Source of the DNA: Chloroflexota bacterium
GTDB taxonomy: Bacteria > Chloroflexota > Dormibacteria > Dormibacterales > Dormibacteraceae
NCBI GenBank assembly: GCA_005887685.1
Contig: VBHJ01000024.1
Location: 35,467 to 72,927 of the forward strand
Direction of reading: 5' to 3'
Length of the DNA: 37,461 nt
The position numbers and the translations under genes are program-made. Below are positions 7,609 to 16,127 of this stretch, in pieces (position 1 is the stretch's first letter; the number at the start of each line of letters is the position of its first letter). The notes under the pieces were generated by a model. It saw nothing but the letters and a program-made list of their open reading frames with translations. It did not search any database and was not told where the DNA came from.

Positions 7609-8256
7609 TTGAGTGATTGCTGCTCGCCCAAGGGCTACCGCTGGATTTTCAGCGAGCGCAGCGCCCGTGCGGATGCGAAGCGATACCGGCGCAAGGGCCT
7701 CGACTCCACGTCGCGCCGGATCGTCGACTTCCTGAAGGAGCAGGGCGTCGAAGGCAGGACCGTGCTCGAGGTCGGCGGCGGGATCGGCGCGATCCAGATC
7801 GAGCTGTTGAAGGCCGGCGCGTCACGTGCGGTCAGCGTCGAGCTGACGCCGACCTATGAGGACGTTGCGGCCGACCTCCTGCGAGAGAACGGGCTTGCAG
7901 ACCGGGTCGAGCGCACGGTGATGGATTTCGCCGAGACCGCAGGCCGGGTGAGCAGCGCCGACATCGTGATCCTGAACCGGGTCATCTGCTGCTATCCCGA
8001 CATGCCGCGCCTTACCGGCGCGGCGGCCGACCACGCTCGTCAGCTGCTTGTCATGAGCTTTCCGCGGCGGACTTGGTGGCTCAGGATGGGGCTCGGGATG
8101 GGCAACGCAATCCTTTTGCTGCTGCGGCGGGAGTTCCACATCTTTCTGCATCCGCCCACCAAGATCATCTCCACCTCACGGCAGCACGGTCTCGAGCAGG
8201 TGCTCGACGAGCAAGGCGTGATGTGGACCATCGCTGCTCTCAAGCGGGTCGCTTAG
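7609..8256 (+). CDS. Class I SAM-dependent methyltransferase
   Basis: 215 residues. The N-terminal region (SDCCSPKGYRWIF, then RRYRRKGLDSTSRRIVDFL) precedes the Rossmann-type SAM-binding motif VLEVGGGIGAIQIELL at about 50-65; motif II is AVSVELTP. A DIVILNRVICCYPDM segment is typical of a small-molecule methyltransferase subfamily found in actinobacteria and Chloroflexi, followed by PRRTWWLRMGL. The substrate is unknown. A TTG start directly abuts the corA stop with no spacer. The stop overlaps the convergent threonine synthase stop by a few bases. The functional link to CorA, if any, is not obvious. Confidence 0.85.
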   Translation: MSDCCSPKGYRWIFSERSARADAKRYRRKGLDSTSRRIVDFLKEQGVEGRTVLEVGGGIGAIQIELLKAGASRAVSVELTPTYEDVAADLLRENGLADRVERTVMDFAETAGRVSSADIVILNRVICCYPDMPRLTGAAADHARQLLVMSFPRRTWWLRMGLGMGNAILLLLRREFHIFLHPPTKIISTSRQHGLEQVLDEQGVMWTIAALKRVA

Positions 8257-9509
8257 GCGCGGAAGCCGGGCAGGACGCGTTCTCTCCAGAAGGCTTCGTC
8301 GTTCGGGATCGGCCGAGGGGCGTTGAGGGGCGGCGGCTCGGACTTGAAACCGGCTCCGGTGTCGAACAGCAAGACCGTGTCGCGTCGTCCGACCAGGCCT
8401 GATTTCACGAACGCATCGAGACCAGCCGCGGCGGCCGCCGTCTCGAGGCTCACGAAGCCAAGGCCGAGCGAACCCATCCGCCGCTGCATCTCGAACATGG
8501 CCGCCTCCGGCACGGCGACGGCCGCGCCGCCCGACTGACGGACGGCATCCAGGATCAGGAAGTCCCCTACCGCGCTCGGGACGCGCAGGCCCGAGGCAGC
8601 GGTCGATGCGTTCTCCCAGCTCGTCGCGAAACGCGAACCTTCTTCAAAAGCGCGGACGATCGGCGCGCACCCTTCGGCCTGGACGCAAAACATCCGGGGC
8701 CGGTCGGTGCCGACAAGACCCATCGATTCGAGCTCGGCGAAGGCTTTCCACATCCCGACCACGCCAGTGCCGCCTCCCGTCGGATACACGATCGCGTCCG
8801 GCAGGCGCCAATCGAGTTGCTCGGCGATCTCGAGGCCCATCGTCTTCTTGCCCTCGACCCGGTACGGCTCCTTCAGCGTGCTCAGGTCGAACGCCCCCGT
8901 CTCTTCGGCGATGAGCCGGGCCAGCTTTCCGCAGTCGGAGATCAGGCCATCGAGGAGCAAGAGGTCCGCACCTGTCACGAGCACCTCGACCTGGTTGGCG
9001 GCGGGAGAGTCCGAAGGCATGATCACCGTGGCTCGGACACCGGCCGCCGCGGCGTAGGCGGCCAGCGCCCCGCCGGCGTTGCCGGCCGAGGGGGCGACCA
9101 GGTGCTTGGAACCTAGCTCGACCGCACGGCTGACCGCGACCGCCATGCCCCTCGCCTTGAACGAGCCGGTCGGGTTGAGGCTCTCGCGCTTCACGCTGAG
9201 GTTGGAAAGACCAAGCGACGCGGCTATGCGGGGCGCGGGCTGCAGGGGAGTGTCGCCTTCTCCGAGGTAGGCGACGTGCTCCCAGCGCTGGACTGGCAGC
9301 AGCTCACGCCAGCGCCACAGGCCGCCCGACCTCCTGGCCGCGATTGCCTCGCGGCTCAGGGTCTGGGCCGCTCGATCGAGGTCGTAGCGGGCGAGCAGTG
9401 GGCGCTGGTCGGCCGGGTCCAGACCGATCAGCCGGCCAGCGTCATACCGCGCACCGGAAAGACCACCCTCGAGGTGGTCGAGCGTCGAGCCGGTGCTGCC
9501 TTCGCTCAG
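8253..9509 (-). CDS. thrC: Threonine synthase (PLP-dependent), start uncertain
   Basis: About 418 residues if read from 9509. It converts O-phosphohomoserine to threonine in the cytoplasm. Visible features are YLGEGDTPL, NPTGSFKARGM with the PLP-binding Lys, APSAGNAGGALAAYAAAAG, the phosphate-binding loop YPTGGGTGVVGMWKAF and a C-terminal LLFDTGAGFK. The N-terminal segment (GARYDAGRLIGLDPADQRPLLARYDL) corresponds to the usual start of this subfamily, but there is no ATG, GTG or TTG near it. The best candidate is CTG at 9509-9507, which overlaps the hydrolase TGA as CTGA. The frame stays open far upstream inside the hydrolase gene, where it is only a shadow. Confidence 0.88.
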   Translation of the reverse strand: MSEGSTGSTLDHLEGGLSGARYDAGRLIGLDPADQRPLLARYDLDRAAQTLSREAIAARRSGGLWRWRELLPVQRWEHVAYLGEGDTPLQPAPRIAASLGLSNLSVKRESLNPTGSFKARGMAVAVSRAVELGSKHLVAPSAGNAGGALAAYAAAAGVRATVIMPSDSPAANQVEVLVTGADLLLLDGLISDCGKLARLIAEETGAFDLSTLKEPYRVEGKKTMGLEIAEQLDWRLPDAIVYPTGGGTGVVGMWKAFAELESMGLVGTDRPRMFCVQAEGCAPIVRAFEEGSRFATSWENASTAASGLRVPSAVGDFLILDAVRQSGGAAVAVPEAAMFEMQRRMGSLGLGFVSLETAAAAAGLDAFVKSGLVGRRDTVLLFDTGAGFKSEPPPLNAPRPIPNDEAFWRERVLPGFRA

Positions 9510-10369
9510 GCGAAACGCTGGACGAAGGCGAGCGCGGTCTCCGCGACCTCTTTCCAGCCGCTGTCGATGGTGAGCGCGTGGCCACGGCCCGTGATCTTCT
9601 TGATCTCGGTCACGCCGGCGTTGCGCTTCTGACGCTTGAACGAGGCGTTGGCGATCGCCCACGGAACGGTGTTGTCCTTTTCCCCGTCGATGATCAGCAG
9701 CGGCCCTCGGTCGGGATTCGTGGTGTCGACCTTGACCTCGGTCCAGGGGTTCAGGTTCGCGGTGGCGGCCTGGAACAAGGGAGCGCCCGCCGCCGGGACG
9801 GCATATGTGTCGTACAGCTCTTTGGCCTCCTGCTCGCTGACCGCGTTGGCGAACGCGAAGCGGAACTGCTCGTACGTCAGTGGGATGGCCTTGCTTCGAT
9901 TGGCCGGGTTGTGCAGGACAGGCGACGCCGACTTCAGCGCGGAGATGGGGAGCGGAAGCACGCCTCGGAACGGCGCGGGGTCGATGGCAACCGTCACCGA
10001 CGCGAGACCGCGTCCCGCGATGATCTGCGCGAGCAGCCCACCAAACGAGTGGCCGATCACCGCCGGCTTCTTGTTCAGACGCCGCACGATCCCGTCGATG
10101 TGATCGGCGACCTGGCCCACCGTCTTGCCGGCGAACACGTCTGGATGCGCCTTGGCGTCGGCGACGGTTTCGGGGTCGTCCGGCCAGCCCGGCGACAAGG
10201 ACGTGTAGCCGGCGTCTTCGAACAGCGCCGCCCAACGGTCCCAGCTGCTCGGGAGAAGCCAGAGGCCGTGGATGAAAACCACGGGCTTGCGTCCCGATGC
10301 GTTCGCGCGGTCGACCTGCTCGGATTCGTGCTCTGTGAGACGCGTCGCGTCCGCAGTCGTCGAGTTCAT
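9506..10369 (-). CDS. Alpha/beta hydrolase
   Basis: 287 residues, no signal peptide. It has the alpha/beta hydrolase layout: oxyanion segment VVFIHGLWLLPSSWDRW at 30-46, nucleophile elbow GHSFGG with Ser108, acid LLIIDGEKDNTVP with Asp232 and GRGHALTI with His264. The full catalytic triad is present, so an active esterase/lipase-type enzyme is expected; the substrate is unknown. AAGGAG lies six bases before the ATG at 10369. It precedes the threonine synthase gene and probably shares its transcript, although a metabolic link is not evident. Confidence 0.9.
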   Translation of the reverse strand: MNSTTADATRLTEHESEQVDRANASGRKPVVFIHGLWLLPSSWDRWAALFEDAGYTSLSPGWPDDPETVADAKAHPDVFAGKTVGQVADHIDGIVRRLNKKPAVIGHSFGGLLAQIIAGRGLASVTVAIDPAPFRGVLPLPISALKSASPVLHNPANRSKAIPLTYEQFRFAFANAVSEQEAKELYDTYAVPAAGAPLFQAATANLNPWTEVKVDTTNPDRGPLLIIDGEKDNTVPWAIANASFKRQKRNAGVTEIKKITGRGHALTIDSGWKEVAETALAFVQRFA

Positions 10370-10433
10370 GGCGACTCCTTCGAGTTGACTTCCACCCCTG
10401 CCCGCGACGCCCTCGCTCGATCGGGCTGGTCGT

Positions 10434-11825
10434 ATGGTACGCGCCGGGCCGGGAGGTGCTGTTGTAGCCTCACGGGCAGTGACCGCTGATCCTGAGGTGA
10501 CCTACCGCAGGACAACTCCCGGCTCGCGTGCCCTTCACGAGAAGGCGCAGGCCGTGATGCCAGGTGGCACCACGCGCACGACGACCTATTTCGACCCCTA
10601 CCCCCTGTTCATCGAGCGCGGCGAGGGCTGCCGCGTGTGGGACGTCGATGGCGCCGAGCGAATCGACATGCTCGGCAACTACACGGCGATGATCCTCGGC
10701 CACGCCCACCCGAAGGTCGTGGAGGCGATCCGCCGTCAGGCGGCTCGGGGCACCGGCTTTGCCGCAGCGAACCCGGTCGAGGTGCAGCTGGCGACGCTGC
10801 TCTGCGAGCGCGTTCCCAGCCTCGATGCCGTTCGGTTCTGCAACTCGGGCACGGAGGCCACGATGTTCGCGATGCGGCTGGCCCGGGCTTTCACCGGCCG
10901 CAGCAAGATCGCCCGAATGGAAGGCGGTTACCACGGAACCCATGACTACGCCGAGGTCAGCACGCATCCTGTACTCTCCGACGCCGGCCCACCCGACGCG
11001 CCGATCCCGCGGCCGGACTCCAGGGGCACGCCCGAATGGGTTCTCGAAAACACGGTCGTGCTTCCGTTCAACAACGCCGACGCCGCCGAGACGATCATTC
11101 GCCGCGAAGGCAGTGACCTCGCGGCGGTCATCCTCGAGCCGATCATCGGGGCGGGTGGCGTGATCGCGGCTTCGATCGACTTCCTGGAGCGATTGCGAAC
11201 GCTGACCCGAGAGCTTGGCATCCTGCTGATCTTCGACGAGGTGATCTCGCTGCGGGTGGCGCCCGGCGGCGCGCAGCAGATGTACGGCATCACACCCGAC
11301 CTCACGACGATGGGCAAGATCATCGGCGGCGGCCTGCCGGTCGCCGCATTCGGAGGCCGCGGAGACGTCATGGAGCTGCTGGACCCGCGACGTGAAGAGA
11401 ACATCGCTCAAGGCGGCACCTACAACGGCAACCCGCTCGGAATGGCGGCGGGGCTCGCGACGATGACCGAGCTGACACCCGACGTCTACGAGGAGCTCAA
11501 CCGCAAGGGCGCGCGCGTCGCGGAGCTTCTCGCCGAGGTTTTCGCCTCACACCACGTCCCGGTGCAGGTCAATTCGGCCGGCTCCATGTTCGCGCTCCAT
11601 TTCACCGAGCGGCCCGTGGTCGACTACAGAGGTGTCGCCGGCGCGAATAAGAAGCGCACGCGTGACTTCTTTCTCGGGCTCGTGAACCACGGCGTCCTCA
11701 TGGCGCCGCGCGGGATGGGTGCGCTGTCGACGCCGATGGCCGAGCACGACATCGACCAGTTCATCGACGCCGTCGACGCGGTCCTCGCCGAGCTTCGCCC
11801 TCGCTGGGAGGCAGGCACGGCATAG
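10434..11825 (+). CDS. Class III PLP-dependent aminotransferase (HemL-like)
   Basis: 463 residues. It matches class III aminotransferases close to glutamate-1-semialdehyde aminomutase: VMPGGTTRTT, VWDVDGAERIDMLGNYTAMILGHAHPKVVEAI, FCNSGTEATMFAMRLARAFTGR, LLIFDEVISLRVAPGG and TMGKIIGGGLPVAAFGGR with PLP Lys295. Compared with true HemL it lacks a surrounding tetrapyrrole cluster, so a transaminase or mutase acting on another amino compound is more likely. The ATG at 10434 has no clear ribosome binding site; GTG at 10479 is an alternative that removes 15 residues outside the fold. Adenine deaminase follows after a 105-base gap. Confidence 0.88.
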   Translation: MVRAGPGGAVVASRAVTADPEVTYRRTTPGSRALHEKAQAVMPGGTTRTTTYFDPYPLFIERGEGCRVWDVDGAERIDMLGNYTAMILGHAHPKVVEAIRRQAARGTGFAAANPVEVQLATLLCERVPSLDAVRFCNSGTEATMFAMRLARAFTGRSKIARMEGGYHGTHDYAEVSTHPVLSDAGPPDAPIPRPDSRGTPEWVLENTVVLPFNNADAAETIIRREGSDLAAVILEPIIGAGGVIAASIDFLERLRTLTRELGILLIFDEVISLRVAPGGAQQMYGITPDLTTMGKIIGGGLPVAAFGGRGDVMELLDPRREENIAQGGTYNGNPLGMAAGLATMTELTPDVYEELNRKGARVAELLAEVFASHHVPVQVNSAGSMFALHFTERPVVDYRGVAGANKKRTRDFFLGLVNHGVLMAPRGMGALSTPMAEHDIDQFIDAVDAVLAELRPRWEAGTA

Positions 11826-11930
11826 CCTCGTGATCGTCGGGCGCCTGGGGCCCATGCCGGCCGCTGCTGGCGGCCTGCTTGCCGGCCCGCGCGCTTCTTA
11901 GCCGCCAGGCGGCGCAATACTTTGCAGTCA

Positions 11931-13616
11931 ATGATCTCGCGGCGGCTGGCGGTGGCCAGAGGTGACGAGCCCGCCGACCTGGTGCTCACGGGCGGAAGGG
12001 TCTTCTCTGTTTTCACCCGAGAATGGATCGACGCGGACGTCGCGATCGCCGACGGGTTCGTGGCGGGTCTGGGGACTTACCGCGGGCGCCAGCAGATCGA
12101 CGCCCGAGGCGCGTATGTGGTGCCGGGCTTCATCGACGCCCACGTGCACATCGAGTCCTCCAAGCTCATGGTCGACCAGTTCTCGCGTGCGGTCTTGCCG
12201 CATGGCACGACGGCTGTGGTCGCCGATCCGCACGAGATCGCCAACGTGCTTGGCACAGACGGCGTGCACTGGCTGCTCGACGCGTGCGATCGCGTGCCGC
12301 TCGACGTCTTCGTGATGGCACCTTCGACCGTTCCGGCATCGCCGCTCGAGTCACCTCGCCGGGCATTCACCGAGGGTGACCTGGCTGGACTCCTGCGGCG
12401 CCACAGGACCATCGGCGTGGCCGAGATGATGAACTTTCCCGGCGTCATCGCCGGGCAACGGAACGAGCTCGCCAAGCTGGAGACAGGACTCACCGCGCAT
12501 GTCGACGGCCACGCACCCGGGGTGCGCGGACACCAGCTCAACGCCTACGTTGCGGCCGGCATCGCCTCCGACCACGAGTGCTCCACGTACGCCGAGGCCC
12601 TGGAGAAGCGGCGGCTCGGAATGTGGATCATGCTCCGCGAGGGATCCGCGGCCCGCAACCTCGTCGACCTGCTTCCGCTCGTCCTCGAGCATGGGCCGGA
12701 GCGCTGCATGTTCTGCACCGACGACAGGGAGCCGGTGTTCCTCGTCGACGAAGGCCACATCGACCAGATGCTGCGGGTCGCCGTCGCACATGGTGTCCGA
12801 CCCGAAGACGCGCTCGTGATGGCGACGCTGCACCCGGCGCAATACCACGGCCTTGCTCACCTTGGCGCGATCGCGCCTGGCTATCAGGCCGACGTCGTGG
12901 TGCTGGAGGACCTCACCACCTTCAAGCCGCGGGTTGTGCTCAAACGCGGTGCGGAGCCGATGCATCAGCCGATCGAGATACCGGAATGGGTAAGGCAGAC
13001 AGTCAACGTCGGCGCTCTTGGGGAGACAAGTTTCGCCGTGCGCGGCCGGGCACGGCATATCCGGGTCATGCGGGTCATCCCCGGCCAGCTCGTGACCGGC
13101 AGCGAGATCGTGGAACCGACGGCCAAGGACGGAGTGCTGGTCGCGGATCCCGCTCGCGACCTCGTCAAGATCGCGGTCGTCGAGCGCCACCACGCGACCG
13201 GGCGGATCGGCATCGGATTCGCCACCAACGTCGGGTTGAAGAAAGGCGCATTCGCGTCGACGGTCGCGCACGACGCGCACAACATCGTGGTGATCGGCGT
13301 CGACGACTCGGACATGTTGCTGTGCGTCCGCCGGCTCGCCGAGCTTGGTGGCGGAGTCGTCGTGGTCGAAGGTGGCGGGGTGAAGGCCGAGCTGGCGCTG
13401 CCGGTCGCGGGCCTGATGAGCGACGCGCCGCTGGGCGCCGTGCACGAGGAGATGCTCGGCATGGAGAAGGTCTTGCGCCACAACGGGGTGACGTGGGAGG
13501 CCCCGTTCATGTGCCTGAGCTTCCTCGCCCTCTCGGTCATCCCGGAGCTGAAGATCACGGATCGCGGGCTGGTCGACGTGAACCGGTTTGAGCTGGTCCC
13601 GCTGGTCGTGGACTAG
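11931..13616 (+). CDS. ade: Adenine deaminase
   Basis: 561 residues from the ATG at 11931 (a TTG lies three codons upstream). An amidohydrolase-fold enzyme that hydrolyses adenine to hypoxanthine and ammonia for purine salvage. Metal-binding and active-site segments are visible: PGFIDAHVHIESSKL, TTAVVADPHEIANVLG, GHAPGVRGHQLNAYVAAGI, SDHE, FCTDDREP and HPAQYHGL. The C-terminal region (GFATNVGLKKGAFASTVAHDAHN, then ELALPVAGLMSD and MCLSFLALSVIPELKITDRGLVD) is specific to the adenine deaminase (Ade) family rather than other amidohydrolases. The length is normal. Its TAG shares a base with the GTG of the next gene. Confidence 0.95.
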   Translation: MISRRLAVARGDEPADLVLTGGRVFSVFTREWIDADVAIADGFVAGLGTYRGRQQIDARGAYVVPGFIDAHVHIESSKLMVDQFSRAVLPHGTTAVVADPHEIANVLGTDGVHWLLDACDRVPLDVFVMAPSTVPASPLESPRRAFTEGDLAGLLRRHRTIGVAEMMNFPGVIAGQRNELAKLETGLTAHVDGHAPGVRGHQLNAYVAAGIASDHECSTYAEALEKRRLGMWIMLREGSAARNLVDLLPLVLEHGPERCMFCTDDREPVFLVDEGHIDQMLRVAVAHGVRPEDALVMATLHPAQYHGLAHLGAIAPGYQADVVVLEDLTTFKPRVVLKRGAEPMHQPIEIPEWVRQTVNVGALGETSFAVRGRARHIRVMRVIPGQLVTGSEIVEPTAKDGVLVADPARDLVKIAVVERHHATGRIGIGFATNVGLKKGAFASTVAHDAHNIVVIGVDDSDMLLCVRRLAELGGGVVVVEGGGVKAELALPVAGLMSDAPLGAVHEEMLGMEKVLRHNGVTWEAPFMCLSFLALSVIPELKITDRGLVDVNRFELVPLVVD

Positions 13617-13909
13617 TGGCGCGATACGTGGTCAGGGTCCGGCGGGGAGGGCCCTGGGATTTCGCTCGCGACATGCGCGAGCAGGAAGGCTGGGACGGGC
13701 ACGCACGCTACATGGACGGCCTCCTTGAGGAAGGATTCGTGCTCCAGGTTGGGCCACTCGAGGGCGACCGCGAGACTTTGTGGATCGTGGAGGCGGAGTC
13801 TGAAGCCGTCATCCGCCGGCGGATGGCCGAGGATCCCTGGTCGGCCAACGGCATGCTGACCCCAGTTCGGATCGAGCGTTGGACCCTGGTCCTCGATGCC
13901 TTCAAGTAG
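13616..13909 (+). CDS. YciI family protein
   Basis: 97 residues with the ferredoxin-like dimeric alpha-beta barrel pattern of YciI proteins: N-terminal RYVVRVRRGG, W.GHARYMDGLLEEGFVLQVGPLEGD and a C-terminal VRIERWTLVLDAF strand. The His in GHARYMDGL is at the position of the family's conserved active-site residue. Function of the family is poorly known. The GTG at 13616 overlaps the adenine deaminase stop by one base (TAGTG), so the two are translationally coupled, which may indicate a role in purine breakdown. Confidence 0.85.
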   Translation: MARYVVRVRRGGPWDFARDMREQEGWDGHARYMDGLLEEGFVLQVGPLEGDRETLWIVEAESEAVIRRRMAEDPWSANGMLTPVRIERWTLVLDAFK

Positions 13910-13920
13910 CGCACCGGCCC

Positions 13921-13957
13921 CTCCGCCGGCTCGCCGACACCTCCCCATGAAGGGGGA
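13921..13957. repeat. Second copy of the CCCC-ATGAA-GGGG intergenic element
   Basis: Read on the minus strand this is CGTCCCCCTTCATGGGGAGG followed by GTGTCGGCGAGCC. It shares CCCCnTTCATGGGGAnGT and a GC-rich dyad tail with 1440-1478. It lies between two convergent genes (YciI and the GAF-LuxR gene), where its short hairpin could also terminate transcription. Confidence 0.5.
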
Positions 13958-13968
13958 CGCCAACTGCC

Positions 13969-15297
13969 CTAGAGCCAGCCCTCTCGCGTGGCGCGGCGCG
14001 CGAGCTCTGTTCGGTTGGCGGTGCCCGTCTTCTCCAGGATGCGACGGACGTGGAACTTGATGGTGTTCGCGCTGCGGTGCAACCGGTTGGAGATCTCGCC
14101 GTTGGTGAACCCCTCCACGATCAGGCGCAGCATGTCCGTCTCGAGATCGCTCAGCTCCGGTTGAGGGGTGCCCGTGATGCGGCGTCCCGCATCCCCGGGC
14201 GCAGCGAGGACGGCGTAATCGATCGCCACTCCAGCCAGGTCACCGAGCATCTCGAAGAAGTCGAGCCAGTCCTGATCCCAGTCGACGAGCGATCGGTTGT
14301 AGAGCTCGAGCACGCCCAGCAGCTTGTTGCGAGCGTGCAGGGGTACGCGAAGAACGGTCCGGAAGCCCTCCCGCGCGAACAGCGACCGGCGCGGGTTCCG
14401 GCCGGCGCGATCGAGGTCCGCGAGGTGATCCACATGCGGTCGCGAGGTGGCCTGGGCAGGCATGTCGGCGTCGACCGACAAGCGGTAGTCAGGGAGTGAA
14501 GGGGACCGAAACCCCGCGCTGGCCACGACGACCAGCTCGCTGCCAGGCTCGGTCAGCAGCAGGATGTCAGCCGCGTCGATGGCGAGCCGGGCGGTCACCT
14601 GCTCCACCATCACCCTGAGCGTGAGCCGAAGGTCCTGGCCGTACCTGTTCGCCAGCGCGATGGCCCGGATCAGGTCCATCCGTTCGACCCGGTCGTGCGT
14701 GGTCGCGACGAGCCTTGCGTGCTCGACGGACAGCGCGACGCGATCGGCAACCGCCTGCACCCAGGGCACGTCGGCCTCCACCAGGAGGGGATTGCGACGC
14801 CAGTCGAGCATTCCCAGCGTCCCGATCGTGGCGCCCCCCACGCGCATGGGAGCGATCAAGGCGCCAATCGACTCGACCTCCATCGGCGGTGGGTTGGCCC
14901 GGATGAAGGCCTGGCCCTCTGTGGAGAGCATCTTGATGAAGTCGTTCAATGGCACGCCGGGGTTCAAGACCGGGCTCCCCGACTCGATGACCTGCTGCGA
15001 AAGACCCGCCGTCGGCGTGCGGCCAGGCTCGAACAGCGCGGCCATGTATCGATCGATGTAGTCGGCCATGGCCGGGGCCCCGACATCGGCGGCCACCACC
15101 CGCGACGTGCCTGGGTCGGGGTTCATGATGACCGCGACCCACGTAGCCGGCCTGATCCGGCTCAAGGTCGAGGTCGACGTCGTAAGGATTGCGGTCACGT
15201 CAAGCGCGGTTTCACTCAGGTCCCGGCTGAGCGCAGCCAGCCGCTCGTCCCCGCCGGACGAATCAAATTCCACGCCTGCGACCCTGATCGGGTTCAT
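13969..15297 (-). CDS. GAF-domain LuxR-type transcriptional regulator
   Basis: 442 residues. Two GAF-like sensor domains are visible. The first, about 25-195, has ALIAPMRVGGATIGTLGMLDWRRNPLLVEADVPWVQAVADRVALSVEHARL. The second, about 210-360, has VLRVPLHARNKLLGVLELYNRSLVDWDQDWLDFFEMLGDLAGVAI. A C-terminal LuxR helix-turn-helix at about 378-440 follows (LSDLETDMLRLIVEGFTNGEISNRL, then ANTIKFHVRRILEKTG). No receiver or kinase domain is present, so it is a one-component sensor-regulator; the ligand is unknown. It lies 43 bases downstream of the Crp/Fnr gene on the same strand and probably shares its transcript. Confidence 0.88.
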   Translation of the reverse strand: MNPIRVAGVEFDSSGGDERLAALSRDLSETALDVTAILTTSTSTLSRIRPATWVAVIMNPDPGTSRVVAADVGAPAMADYIDRYMAALFEPGRTPTAGLSQQVIESGSPVLNPGVPLNDFIKMLSTEGQAFIRANPPPMEVESIGALIAPMRVGGATIGTLGMLDWRRNPLLVEADVPWVQAVADRVALSVEHARLVATTHDRVERMDLIRAIALANRYGQDLRLTLRVMVEQVTARLAIDAADILLLTEPGSELVVVASAGFRSPSLPDYRLSVDADMPAQATSRPHVDHLADLDRAGRNPRRSLFAREGFRTVLRVPLHARNKLLGVLELYNRSLVDWDQDWLDFFEMLGDLAGVAIDYAVLAAPGDAGRRITGTPQPELSDLETDMLRLIVEGFTNGEISNRLHRSANTIKFHVRRILEKTGTANRTELARRATREGWL

Positions 15298-15340
15298 GCC
15301 TCGTTGCAGTGACTAAGGACATGCATCGCGTCGACTTTGG

Positions 15341-16060
15341 TCACAGCCCCGCCGCCCGCCTGAGACCTTCTGGGTCCAGCACGGTCACCCCATCGCCATT
15401 TCGGGCGACGACACCTTGGCGGCGGAGCTGGCCCAACGCACGCGACACCACCTCTCGGACTGACCCCGTCGCGTCCGCCAGGGACTGCTGGGTCACATCG
15501 ATCCGCAGCCCCTCACTCATGGGTCCGCAGATATTCGCGCGCTCGATCAGATCGATCGCCACCCGGGTGCGCACGCTCAGGAAGGCGTGGGCGGCCAGCG
15601 CTCGGTAAGCCAGGCGCAGCCGGGTTATCAGCTCGTCGACCAGGGCTGTGTTGAGCTCCGGCCGGCGCGCCGCCAGCGCCGCAAAACGCTCCGCGTCCAG
15701 GTGCAGGAGGACGCTCGGTTCGAGCATCTCGATATGCGCGGTCACGTTGGCCTGCTGCATGAGCGTGGTGCCGACCAGGTCTCCCGGCGTGAGATATCGG
15801 ATCGTCAGCTGCCGGCCATCCAGGACCGAGAGGAAGTAGCGCAGAAAGCCGGACATCAGGATGGCCGGGCCGGGCTGCTCCAACGACGAGGCGATGATCG
15901 TGCCTGTCGGGTACGAGGCGGACCGCGCGGACACCAGCAACTCTTCGGCCAGGTCGGGCGCGAGCCTGGCCATGAAGCCACGGCGGACGATCTCGGAAAG
16001 CCGGCCGCCGCTCAAATCCACCTCTCGCCGTCCGCGTCGAGCGAACGCTCCTCTAGCCAT
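15341..16060 (-). CDS. Crp/Fnr family transcriptional regulator
   Basis: 239 residues: an N-terminal cyclic-nucleotide-binding-like beta barrel (about 30-150, with YPTGTIIASSLEQPGPAILMSGFLRYFLSVLDGRQLTIRYLTPGDLVGTTLM), a dimerisation helix, and a C-terminal winged HTH (about 165-230, ISVT-type segment IDVTQQSLADATGSVREVVSRALGQLRRQGVV). The barrel lacks the canonical RxS cAMP-phosphate motif and the N-terminal cysteines of FNR, so the signal is unknown. The ATG at 16060 is preceded by AAGGTGA. The gene is divergent from the HTH-MEDS gene across a 65-base region that contains a perfect palindrome. Confidence 0.9.
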   Translation of the reverse strand: MARGAFARRGRREVDLSGGRLSEIVRRGFMARLAPDLAEELLVSARSASYPTGTIIASSLEQPGPAILMSGFLRYFLSVLDGRQLTIRYLTPGDLVGTTLMQQANVTAHIEMLEPSVLLHLDAERFAALAARRPELNTALVDELITRLRLAYRALAAHAFLSVRTRVAIDLIERANICGPMSEGLRIDVTQQSLADATGSVREVVSRALGQLRRQGVVARNGDGVTVLDPEGLRRAAGL

Positions 16061-16108
16061 TTATTAACTTCACCTTACTCCCGGGCCGTCAACCAGCTAT
16101 CACTCATA

Positions 16109-16127
16109 ATATCTCTCTGAGAGATAT
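16109..16127. promoter_or_regulatory. Perfect palindrome ATATCTCTC-T-GAGAGATAT at a start codon
   Basis: Nine-base arms around a single T. The right arm overlaps the ATG (16126) of the HTH-MEDS gene, and a CATAAT hexamer (16105-16110) runs into the left arm. It lies between two divergent regulators and is the natural candidate for an autoregulatory operator. Confidence 0.6.

Noticed and set aside
6138-7616. Long plus-strand frame of 492 codons
   Set aside because: It is a compositional shadow of the LysE and CorA genes, both of which carry clear family motifs in other frames.
9510-10235. Upstream extension of the threonine synthase frame through the hydrolase gene
   Set aside because: The extra sequence is Arg/Gly-rich without any motif and lies wholly within the convincing alpha/beta hydrolase gene in another frame.
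10434-11825. Assignment as glutamate-1-semialdehyde aminomutase (hemL)
   Set aside because: The fold and PLP region are similar, but no tetrapyrrole gene is nearby and the class III family has many HemL-like transaminases.
13613-13963. Minus-strand frame opposite YciI
   Set aside because: Shadow of the YciI gene and the intergenic repeat; no recognisable motif.
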